Source: Charina bottae (lineage: Eukaryota > Chordata > Lepidosauria > Squamata > Charinaidae). From it: DNA of 64,000 nucleotides. The DNA lies in the NCBI GenBank assembly GCA_023362775.1, contig JALMGJ010000013.1, forward strand, positions 28,002,274-28,066,273. The letters are read 5' to 3'. Made by a program: the position numbers and the translations under genes. The notes beneath the pieces were generated by a model. The model searched no databases and was not told the origin of the DNA. It worked only from the letters and a program-made list of their open reading frames with translations. Every line of letters begins with the position of its first letter. Within the stretch, counting starts at the first letter, position 1. Positions 48,446 through 57,458 of this stretch are shown in pieces.

Positions 48446-51400
48446 CTAGGGCCAGCCCCTTGGGCCATGCCGGTCTTTGATCAGCCAAATCTTGTCCACC
48501 ACCTTCCCATTCTGAAAAGCCAAAGCAAAAGTCTTGGGCCTTGGGGGCTCTCCGGAAAAAGAGGCATGAGGCGACAGCGAGCCACGTTTGGCCGCGTCCG
48601 ACCACGCGAGAAGGGGAGAAGGTCTGGCCGTTCTGAGCAGCACCGGAAGCATCTCCCACCCCAGACTGGGCCCAGATGTACAAGGCTGTTTGACTTGATG
48701 TTCTTGAGAACCTTCATCGACATATGTACAAGGCTGTTTCTCGCCGGGGAGAATCGGGAAACTCCCATCTCAAGTGCCCAGAGACCAGCTGCTACCAACA
48801 AGGGTGGAAGCTGAAGCCAGACAGAGCAACGTGGGGAATCCAGATTGTTGTTTGCAGAACAAGCTCCTACCTGATCATCGGAGACCTGCTCCAGCCAGAG
48901 GTGAGTCTTGTTGACGATCTGCATGCGGGCGTATCCGTAATCTTCGATCCGCACGGCGCTCCATTCTCGCGGGTCTGGGACGAAGGGGTCCAGCCGTTCC
49001 TGGCAGCCCTGGGGGGGAGGGGGAGATCTAAGTGCCTGGGGCTCAACCCCAAAGGCCCACTTGCACAATGGGCCGATCCTAAGGCCTGCCCTCCCCCTCT
49101 CCGCCCTGTGCTTCCAGATACGGTTCAGACCGGAGGAGAAATGGGGAGCAAAGAAGCGGGGTATAAGGCCGGATACGCAGCACTTGCTCTCTCCGTTCTA
49201 GCACCGCCACAACCCCGTGAGGCAGCACAGAGGAGCCCCAGCCAACCCCCAGCCGAAGGCGAGCTTGAAGCTGCGGCTCTCCAGTCCTACTCAACCCCTT
49301 CGCCGCAACACCCCGCAGGAAGAAGGCAACTTCCGTAGTTCCTCTGAAAAGAATTCTGTACGTGCTCAGAGAGATGCCATTATTCGCTCACATTCAGCCC
49401 ACATTAATGCTGCCTATTTGCAAACTTACCGCTGATCCAGTGATAATGTGGACAGGAACGCTGGGATTGGTGTAAGGGGCTGTGGTGCTCCCATTGTAAA
49501 CCTGAAAGAGGGACAGAGAAGGAAAAAACAGTTGTCTAAGGGAAGAAGCGAATAAGTCAGGTTTGATGTGGGGGGCCAGCCTGCCCCTCTGCCCTGCCCG
49601 GAGGTGATGGGGCTACCTCTCTGAGTCAGGGCAACCTGTGGACCGAGGCCGCTTCCTCACACTTGCTGCTTCGCGGCCCTCGACTGCTTCCCCCCAAAAG
49701 GGACAGGCAGGGAGATGGACGCTGCGGGTTCCAAAATCGGGAGAGCCCCCTCGCCCCTCCCAGGGATCACGGCCGACAGCTCAGAAGGCCGTTGGCAAAG
49801 GATTCAGGTGCTTGGCAGTGGGAAGGCAGCCTGTTCCGCCCCCACGGCTGGCATCACCTTGTAGTCGTAGACCGGCCAGAGTCGCTCGTACGAATGCTCG
49901 TGGGCCCACAGCGTCAGATCCACCCCTGGAGAAAGAGAGAGTGAGAGAAGGGAGGCAGCGGGGGGGGGGGAACGAAAATGGGACGGGGGGGGGGAGGGGA
50001 GGGCAAGCAGTTGCTCTGGGCGGGGTCGCGTGCCGGGCACAGCCCTCCTCCCAGGAAACATCTCTCAGTGCCGGAGAGCGGAGAGCAAAAGCAGATTTCC
50101 TCGGCACAGGGAGATGCCCTTTAAACAATCGGTGAATTGTGCACAGGAGGAAGGGGGTCAAAAAAGCCAATATGGCAGTTGCGACTTCACGATCGAAGCC
50201 TCACTCTGTTTTACATGCGTTATGTGCGTTCGGTCCCCGCCTGGAGGTATTCCCTTAGGCCGGTGTTCTGGGAGCTGAAGTCCACGCAGCTGGAAGTGGC
50301 CACGGCTGAGAAACAGGCTTGGGCCCCGAGCAGCAGAACACAGGTGCTGCCAGGGAGACTTACCGTACTTGTAGAAGAGGTCCTCCAGCCCATAACGGCC
50401 TGGCTCCAGTCCTTTGCGAACCTGACAAGGCACAAGCCCGCCAGCCACGCTGAGTCCGAGCGTCCCTCCTCTGCCCTTCCCGTCCAAGGCTGCCTAAGTC
50501 TGCACATCCCTCACAGCGCTGGGCCTGGGATTCAGCCTCCTTCCAAACCTGCTTCCATCCAGCCCTCCTGGCTGCAAAGATCTGCCCGAAAGCGCAAGAT
50601 TCAAAGCCCAGACGAATCTCGGCCGCCGGAGACAGAGAGACCTGCCTACGTTTCCGCCCAAGACTCTTGCTGAAGCCGAGGGCTCAGACCGGCTTCTGCT
50701 TAAGTGGGCTTTGCCTGCTCACGGTGCTCTCGTAGTGCGTGCAGTCATCCCCGTCGTCGTTGGAGCAGTACATGGGCCGATGCCCCATGGTGATGATCCA
50801 GGGGCGCTCCCCACGCCGCGCAGGCTGGTTCGCCTCCTGCCGCCAAGAAGAAAAAGCCAGAGGTCCGTGTTTCCCTGGCGTAAACTGACGCTGCCCACCC
50901 GGACCCAGGTCCACCCTACCTGGAGGTCCCTCTCCAGCCACTGGAACTGCTTGGCAACCATCTGCTCCCCGTACTCCAGGTAGAAATACACCTCAGTGGA
51001 GAAGGCGATGAGGTGAGCAGGGCCCACATCCCAGCTGGGAAGGAAGCAGCACAGGTGGCGCTAAGAGCGGGTGGACGAGGAGGGAAAAAGACGACCTCCA
51101 AGGAGACGGGGAGACACCTCCACGGCGGCCCCAAGGCCCAGTCCCTCAACTCAGATTTGCCCGGGCACCGTTGGAACGAGACAGCGGATCTGGTGGAGCG
51201 GGGAAGGCGATGGACTGGGAACGGGGAGCTCCAGGGCCTTCAGCTGGAGAAGCTCCCTGGGGGGCTCTGGGCCAGGCATTCTGCCTCAGCCCAGCCTCCC
51301 TCGCAGGGAGGTGGTGGGAGAGAATGGGAGGCGGGAGCTGTGCGAGCACTGTCTTGAAGCAAAGAGTGGTGGGATAAAAGCCCAACAAACAAACAAAACC

Positions 51401-53967
51401 AGAAGCCTGGTGTGCAGGTGAGAAGCCGCACACCAGCACCTCCCAGGGCAGTGTTGTCTGGAAGCCCACAACATCCTGGGGTGCTGTGTGATGAGCCCAA
51501 CAAAGGGCTATTTGCAGGAAGCATCTTTCTCAAATGCCGCCGCTGTGGCTTCCCACGCCAGAGGCAGGATGCCCAGCCAGCACCGACGGTGCTCCCAACC
51601 CCAGTCTCCCCGCTGGGCCTTGATCCAGCAGGCGGCTCTTCCCCTTCTCTTAACAGCGCTGCCCCTCCAGACCCTGGCTCTCCCCCACGGAAGCACCTGG
51701 AGAGGCCAGGAGGGGAGAGGGGTCTCGGCTTCCTTGCCATCGTGCCACTTGCAGCCCCGGACGCACCTGTACCAGAGGCTCTCGGTGTCTCCAGGCATGC
51801 TGAAGCGGGCCCGGTAGTTGGAGAAATTGCTGAAAGGGAGGGGGGGAGGGAAGGAGGAGGCTGAGGAGTCAGTTCCCCCGCCCTTTCCCTTCATCTTGCA
51901 GAACTTGTTAAGCCGACGGGCAAACCCTTGCTGTCAAGGCTGTAATCCCCTGCCCCAAATTCAGAGCGGGAGTGCCACCCACGGAGGTGCAGCGCGGCTA
52001 GCAGGGCGGCACTGGCGATATGCCCGGGACCAGCCCGTGGACAGGCTGGAAGAGCTGGGCAGGCCCTTAAGACCAGCTGAGCCCCACTCACTACTTCTCC
52101 TCGTGGTTTCCCGGGCAAGTCATGTAGGGCACGAAGGCAGCCACCGCCTCGATCTTCCGCATGAAGGCGTCCCCGACAAGGGCGTTATCCTGCAGGGGCA
52201 GAACGGGCAGCCGGTTGGTATCAGGCCAACGCCTGGTGCAGAGTTCTCCCACGCTTGCCCGAGCCCTGGCACACCCAAGCGACCCTCTTGAAACAGTCCC
52301 GCTGGATCCAGGCCTTACGACCGAGTTTTCAAGCCAGGCCGCCTCATTTCCGGCCCTGGGGAGCTTCCAGGCGTCTTACCGAGTCCAAGTCGTAGGCAAA
52401 GTCTCCTGTTGGGGGAACAGGGTGCCCGTCAAAGAGCGGGTCAGAGGAAGGGCTCTGGCGAGGAGCCGAGAACTCGGCCGGGGAGGGGGGGCTTTCAGCC
52501 TACCGAGGTGAAGCACCGCGTCGTACCAGCCCCGCTCGGTCTCCCGCTGCAGCCGGGGCAAGGACTGGGGGTTCTGCAGGCCCAGGTCTCCAAACAGGGC
52601 GAAGCGGGGGCTCCAGCGGCTGCCGCTCAGCAAAGCCCGGAAGCTGTAGGGCCTGCTCCAGCCCCACCTGCTCCCACAGCGATAGGCTGCGAGGAGAGAG
52701 CAGGCAGGCAGAGGGAGGCCTTCGAGGCCAGGGCCAGAGCGCCAGCCAGCCTCCCAGCTGCCGGCGTTCGCGTGGTCTCCCCTCCTTAGACCCCCAGCCA
52801 GCACAATGGGGCCCCTGGCGCTTCAGGACCCACAGAAACCCTGGGCAGGTCTCTGCCGAGGACCATAGGAAGGGGGCCTGTGGGCAGGTAGCCCAGCTCC
52901 CCCCCACTTCAAGGCTTTGGGACTCTACCTCCTGAAGAGTTGCTCATCTCAAGGAGGAACATTTTCCATGTTTCTCCCGCAAGCTTTGAGGGGGATGTTT
53001 AGGAGCTAATTCTCCTACCTCCCAAGAACTTCAGCAGGTTGAAAAATAAAGCAACCAGGCGACCTAATGCTTAATAGTGACTTCGGGTTTTGATGGCAGC
53101 CTGGCACCTTCTGCGCACCTTGGGGCTCCCAGGATGTCTCACTCCAGCCTCAGATCCCCCTGGCCTGTCCTTGCAGATGCATATATGTGCCGCGCCGCCC
53201 CCAGGATGCTGCCCCAGGCAGAACATGGTGTGCCTTTTGCAGCGCCCTGTGAAGGATCCGGTGCCCCAAGCCTTACTGTAGCGCTGTCCCGGAACAAGGC
53301 CACGGAGGGCGACTCGATGGATGAGCATGGCGCGGCCCAGGCTGCCGCCGTCCACAAACAGTGTGGCGTTTCCGCTGGCCCTGCGACCCAATGGCCCTGG
53401 AGCCTGGCCAAAGACCACGGTGGATTCAGCTGGGTCAAAAGTAGTCCAGGTGACCACCATGGAGGCAGGGTCTCCTGCAGCAGAAAGCAGCAAGAGCAAA
53501 GTTCATTGGTTCGCAGAGAGGAAAACGGCCCCTTGTCTACAGAAAGTCCTCCAGAGCAGCGAAAACAATGAGAAAAGCCCAGGCTGGCACACAGGCAAAG
53601 CAGAGGCCTTCCCTTCCCAAACAGGAAGTTCATAACCAACAAGCAAAGAACCGCACAAAGCGGGCTCTAACAGTCCAGCTTTCAGTGCCTCCGCTGGCAG
53701 CTCTCCTGGCGTGCACTTCAACACAACTGGAGGTGCAGAGTTGGAGAAGTGAGAGTGGTGGGACAGCAGGCTCCTTCGCAAAAGCTCACCTGGATAAGAC
53801 AGATGCACCTGCTGGGGCTGGGTGGACTTGGCCCCCTGGCACTGCAGCTGAGGGAGCCACAGGCAGAGGAAGCCCAGCAGCCTCGCCCACCGGCTCACGC
53901 TCCTGCCCGGCGGTCCTCTCCAGCCGCCCACTCCTCCGCAGCGCAAGAGAGGCCCGGCCCGAGTCAT
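48446..53967 (-). CDS. ACP7: ACP7, acid phosphatase type 7 (purple acid phosphatase), 13 coding exons
   Basis: Secreted or lysosomal-type metallophosphoesterase hydrolysing phosphate monoesters with a binuclear metal centre. Coding exons in transcript order: 53967-53790, 53474-53277, 52686-52504, 52405-52380, 52189-52092, 51829-51767, 51034-50920, 50836-50723, 50421-50364, 49925-49858, 49501-49430, 49008-48871, 48511-48446. All are GT-AG and phases match, giving 458 codons plus stop (human 438). N-terminal hydrophobic core ARLLGFLCLWLPQL fits a signal peptide. Metal-ligand motifs all present: FGDLG (Asp159), GDFAYD (Asp188, Tyr191), GNHE (Asn223, His224), MGHRP (His306), WAHEH (His353, His355). 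Fibronectin-like N-domain QVHLSYPG...MVVTWTTF precedes the catalytic domain. ATG 53967 is the closest Met before the signal peptide; an in-frame upstream Met at 54069 cannot be excluded. It lies directly upstream of PAK4 on the same strand, as in human. Confidence 0.94.
48676..48739 (+). mobile_element. 32-bp Penelope-like tail insertion with 16-bp TSD
   Basis: The direct repeat ATGTACAAGGCTGTTT at 48676-48691 and 48724-48739 flanks only 32 bp (48692-48723). The right end of that insert, TTGAGAACCTTCATCGACAT, is the terminal tail of the PLE family seen at 6466, 43210 and 54958. The left 12 bp do not match the element. It lies in the last ACP7 intron. Confidence 0.8.
50262..50316. mobile_element. 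Hairpin MITE, degenerate half copy
   Basis: TTCTGGGAGCTGAAGTCCAC then GTGGCCACGGCTGAGAAACA resembles one arm of the palindromic MITE, with several substitutions. It lies in the ACP7 intron between exons 9 and 10. Confidence 0.55.
52380..52405 (-). CDS. ACP7: ACP7 26-nt micro-exon (exon 4, metal-binding motif II)
   Basis: Only 26 nt, between CCCAACAG and GTAAGACG. It encodes DFAYDLDS plus two bases of the preceding Gly codon. It carries Asp188 and Tyr191 of motif GDxxY, the metal-bridging Asp and the Tyr that gives these enzymes their purple charge-transfer colour, so it is needed for activity. Confidence 0.9.
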
Positions 53968-53969
53968 CC

Positions 53970-54830
53970 CGGCCTCGGTCGCCCTGCAAGTCACAAGATG
54001 CGGTGTTGCAATCCGCCAGCCGCGCTCGGCTCCAGGGAAGTGCCGGTCCCAACGCCCCGAGGGCGGCACAGGGTTCCTGGGGAGGCGGGCTCTCCCCCGA
54101 ACGGGAACTTGGCAAAGCCTTGAGGTTGCCAGCGCCTAGTCGCCCCTCCTCCGGGTCGCTTTTTGGACCCGGCAGCACAACAGCACCCGGCGGCCAGCCT
54201 AACGAGCGCCTGGCCGAACTGGAAGCGCAGAAAACCAGGAGCTGCCGTCTCCGCCCTCTTCAAACGCCCCGAAAGCCAGGCAGGGAAGGAGGGGAGGGGA
54301 GGGGAGGGGCCGGCCTGGGGGCAGCCCTGGCAAGGCGTCGCCGCCGCTGGGAGAAGCAGAGCGGCGCAGATCCGCCCCTCTCGCTCACTCGCTCGGGCTT
54401 AGGAAGCAGCCACGGCGCAGAGGGCAGCCCCTCCTTCCTAAAGGACGCCAGCTTGCTTTCGCCCAAGGAACCCTCTGAGCATGTGCAGAAGGCCTACCAG
54501 TTCGGTAAAACTTGCCGTTCAAGGCGCGACCGCGAGAGGAGCAACGGCGTCTGTCCAGGCGGCACAGCAGGAGGAGGAGGAGGAGGAGGAGGGCAGAGAG
54601 AGATCCTTCCGCCCGCCGCGACCAGGAGCCCTCCCGGCAGCAGTAATGCTCGGGCGAGGCGAGCCGCCCAGCAAATGGCCCGCCGCCAGCTGGATTTCCC
54701 GGGAGGTCAGCGCGCCACCCCGCCCCGTAGCCGGACTTCCTAATGTGGGAGCCGGGGGCGACGCTTGTTTCCCGGCGCGAGGGGCTGCTGTTGCAGCGAA
54801 AAGGTGCGTGTCTCGGGCCCCTTTAAAGCG
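53970..54830 (-). promoter_or_regulatory. ACP7: GC-rich 5' region of ACP7
   Basis: GC- and CpG-rich block immediately upstream of the ACP7 start codon, with long spurious open frames on both strands. It probably holds the ACP7 promoter and 5' UTR. No TATA element is seen. Confidence 0.5.
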
Positions 54831-55002
54831 TCTTCACAGCCACCTCCTGACCCCGCTTCAGGCAGTGTCCGCTCCTGGGGTGCAGATGGCAAGGCGTACA
54901 GAGAAGATAACGATTACCCTGCAGAGTAGGCCAGTACTGTTATTCCCCCATTGCAAGTAGCTTGAATCATGTCAACTGGATTTCTATTTTCTTAATGGAA
55001 AC

Positions 55003-55033
55003 GTTTCGCTCCTTATCCAAGGGGCTTCTTCAG
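55003..55033 (-). ncRNA. Hammerhead-like motif, antisense arm of large PLE
   Basis: Mirror of 56261-56291. Stem II has one mismatch compared with other copies (GCCCCTT against AAGGAGC), so it is probably inactive. Confidence 0.3.
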
Positions 55034-55130
55034 TCTGAGCAAAGTTGGTAAGGGAATCCTAAATATGTTCCTAGGTAGCTGTGTGACCTTACACCTGGGG
55101 CTAGGTCATGGTTATATTGAGATGTAATTT

Positions 55131-55645
55131 TTAAGTCCTTTTATCATCTAATGGAGGGTCGTTAAAAACACCATGCTGCTGTTGAGCTTCTGAAATGGTC
55201 TTAATCTTCCTAGGCACAGAAGACAACACGGGGAGGAAGATGGGGGAGAGTTTGTGCCTGAGGCCCCCACCTCTATTCAAGGAAGGATTTTCCAAGTTGG
55301 CATAAATGGATTCCTTGACCCCTCTCTCAAACCACCTATCTTCTCTGTCTAAAATGTGAACATTAATGTCCTCAAATGAGTGTCCTTTTTCTTTTAGATG
55401 AAGATAAACTGCTGACTCTGGTCCTGTGGTGTTATTTCTCCTGTGTTGTGCCATCCTCCTGTACATAGGTTGTTTGGTTTCTCCAATGTAGAGTTCAGAG
55501 CACTCCTCACTGCACTGGATTGCATAAACTACATTGCTTTTCTTATGTTTTGGAGTTTGATCTTTGGGGTGTACAAGCCTCTGTCTCAGTGTGTTGGTGG
55601 GTTTGAAATATACAGGTATGTGGTGTTTGCCAAATATCCGTTTTA
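55131..55645 (-). pseudogene. PLE GIY-YIG endonuclease fragment, antisense arm
   Basis: Open frame of about 171 codons reading outward from the palindrome centre. Motifs: YFKPTNTLRQRLVHPKD (the linker after the RT), SNVVYAIQC and ELYIGET (the GIY and YIG elements), YRRMAQHRR (catalytic Arg region), SAVYLHLKEKGHSFEDINV, and REDRWFERGVKESIY. The frame opens further (to 55730) only by reading the other arm in antisense, so the first 28 or so codons of that longer frame are spurious. Truncated: no RT domain. Confidence 0.85.
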
Positions 55646-55648
55646 AGA

Positions 55649-56163
55649 TAAAACGGATATTTGGCAAACACCACATACCTGTATATTTCAAACCCACCAA
55701 CACACTGAGACAGAGGCTTGTACACCCCAAAGATCAAACTCCAAAACATAAGAAAAGCAATGTAGTTTATGCAATCCAGTGCAGTGAGGAGTGCTCTGAA
55801 CTCTACATTGGAGAAACCAAACAACCTATGTACAGGAGGATGGCACAACACAGGAGAAATAACACCACAGGACCAGAGTCAGCAGTTTATCTTCATCTAA
55901 AAGAAAAAGGACACTCATTTGAGGACATTAATGTTCACATTTTAGACAGAGAAGATAGGTGGTTTGAGAGAGGGGTCAAGGAATCCATTTATGCCAACTT
56001 GGAAAATCCTTCCTTGAATAGAGGTGGGGGCCTCAGGCACAAACTCTCCCCCATCTTCCTCCCCGTGTTGTCTTCTGTGCCTAGGAAGATTAAGACCATT
56101 TCAGAAGCTCAACAGCAGCATGGTGTTTTTAACGACCCTCCATTAGATGATAAAAGGACTTAA
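55649..56163 (+). pseudogene. PLE GIY-YIG endonuclease fragment, sense arm
   Basis: Encodes the same endonuclease protein as the antisense arm; the two predicted proteins differ only at the palindrome centre. The same GIY-YIG motifs are present, ending GVFNDPPLDDKRT and a stop. This is the arm that continues into the 3' UTR and terminal tail, so it is the primary copy made from the element RNA. N-terminally truncated and without a start codon of its own. Confidence 0.85.
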
Positions 56164-56260
56164 AAATTACATCTCAATATAACCATGACCTAGCCCCAGG
56201 TGTAAGGTCACACAGCTACCTAGGAACATATTTAGGATTCCCTTACCAACTTTGCTCAGA

Positions 56261-56291
56261 CTGAAGAAGCCCCTTGGATAAGGAGCGAAAC
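56261..56291 (+). ncRNA. Hammerhead-like motif, sense arm of large PLE
   Basis: CTGAAGA core, stem with one mismatch, GGAT loop, GAAAC. Same layout as 6712-6742. Confidence 0.3.
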
Positions 56292-56472
56292 GTTTCCATT
56301 AAGAAAATAGAAATCCAGTTGACATGATTCAAGCTACAGACAATTCCACCTGGATGACTGAGAACCTTCATAGACATATTTCCCCCATTGCAAGCAAACC
56401 GAGGGTCACAGCTGTAAAAACACAGCAAACCGGGCGTTGCCACCTAAGGCGTCGCAGCAACTTACTTCTCCC

Positions 56473-56725
56473 CAACTTGATGTACTTTGGCCACATAATG
56501 AGAAGACAGGATTCCCTGGAGAAGATGCTGATGCTGGGGAAGTTGGGAGGCAAAAGGAAGAGGGGCCGACCAAGGGCAAGATGGATGGATGATATTGTGG
56601 AGGTGACGGACTCAACCACTGTGGGGGAGCTGGGGGTGGCTACAGCCAAGAGGAAGCTCTGGCGTGGGCTGGTCCATGAAGTCAGGAAGAGTCAGAAGCG
56701 ACTGAACGAATAAACAACAAAAATG
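56473..56725 (+). mobile_element. RTE-type LINE 3' fragment
   Basis: Frame with MRRQDSLEKMLMLGKLGGK, RGRPRARWMDDIVEV and VHEVRKSQKRLNE, the same subfamily as 43875-44690, ending GAATAAACAACAAAAA. 5'-truncated. Confidence 0.85.
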
Positions 56726-56939
56726 TAAGGCAAACATCTTCCCCTGGACCAGGCTCCATTATAGCATTATAGGTTGGGGTGATGAGAGGTTTCGTCCAAC
56801 TGGAGGCGGGTGTAACACTGAGGAAATGCTGCATCTGTTGAAATGAGTAAACATGCACGAGTGAACAACGCTTTGGCAGGCCGTTTCTCTCCCTTTGGAC
56901 AGGCGTAGAGAGGCTCTTCAGAAGACCTCTAGCCTTTAC

Positions 56940-57458
56940 TGTACATGCTCTTTCCGGAAGGCGCGGCCTTTGTTTATTGCGAAGCCTGAGACAAGCAGGC
57001 TATAAAAACGGGGATTAGGACAGCAGGCTGGCCCTGCATCTCCCCAGGACCGCGAAGTGGGAGGCGGAGCCAACTGCCCTCTTGAATGACGTTGCTCCGA
57101 GGCGGCTCTCAGGCAGAGGAGCAGTTGCAGAGCGCGGACAGGACCCGTGCCGGCTCGGGGGGGCTCCCGGAAACGCAGCCCCGGAGCGAGCGACCAACCA
57201 GGCAGCTGAGTCGCGCGGCGGTCGGGCGCGGGGACCCGCCGGGATCCGAAAAACAGCGCCACCCGCCGGGGACGTCGTCAGAGACGCCCGGGTAGGCATT
57301 GTCCAATCGCCGGCGGGCCCATCCGCCAATGAGGACGCCGCGAGCGGAGCGAGAGCAGGCTCGGCAGCGCGTGCGCAGAGCGCCGCCGGCGCGTCTCGGA
57401 GGAGGGGCTCACCGGAGCCCGAGCGGGAAGCGCGGCGGGGGAGGCTGGCCCGGCCGCG
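56940..57458 (+). promoter_or_regulatory. FBXO27: GC-rich promoter region of FBXO27
   Basis: CpG-rich block before the F-box gene start codon. Possible elements: TATAAAAA at 57001-57008, and two CCAAT boxes near 57305 (GTCCAATCG) and 57330 (GCCAATGAGG). The CCAAT boxes lie within the CpG island and fit a start near 57380 better than the TATA-like box does. Not verified. Confidence 0.5.

Larger units (their letters stand above)
54943..56394 (+). mobile_element. Penelope-like element, palindromic inverted dimer with TSDs
   Basis: The insertion 54958-56379 is flanked by the 15-bp direct repeat TTCCCCCATTGCAAG (54943-54957, 56380-56394). It consists of an antisense arm (54957-55645), spacer AGA (55646-55648), a sense arm (55649-56337) and the 42-bp family tail ending GAGAACCTTCATAGAC. 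The arms are exact mirror images in length (689 bp each), and every stretch compared by eye was identical, including a private change (GGGGC where other copies have GGAGC). Each arm codes for the C-terminal GIY-YIG endonuclease region of a PLE; the reverse transcriptase part is missing. It lies between ACP7 and FBXO27. Confidence 0.92.

Noticed and set aside
53568..54743. Plus-strand open frame of 391 codons, the longest in the window
   Set aside because: It runs antisense through ACP7 exon 1 and its GC-rich promoter region; Pro/Arg/Ala/Gly-rich content with no domain. A CpG-island artefact.
55131..56163. Two full 199-codon proteins starting MGCTSLCLS in the palindrome
   Set aside because: The first 28 or so residues of each arise by reading the opposite arm in antisense across the palindrome centre. 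Only the endonuclease part is real element coding.
54957..56337. Palindrome as a sequencing or assembly fold-back artefact
   Set aside because: The insert is bracketed by a 15-bp TSD, has different unique flanks, and carries an extra tail on one side only; independent copies show the same layout. Long-read confirmation is still desirable.
57001..57008. TATA box as the FBXO27 core promoter
   Set aside because: It would give a 5' UTR of over 400 nt and lies at the edge of the CpG island; CCAAT boxes near 57305-57330 suggest a closer start. Kept only as a possibility.
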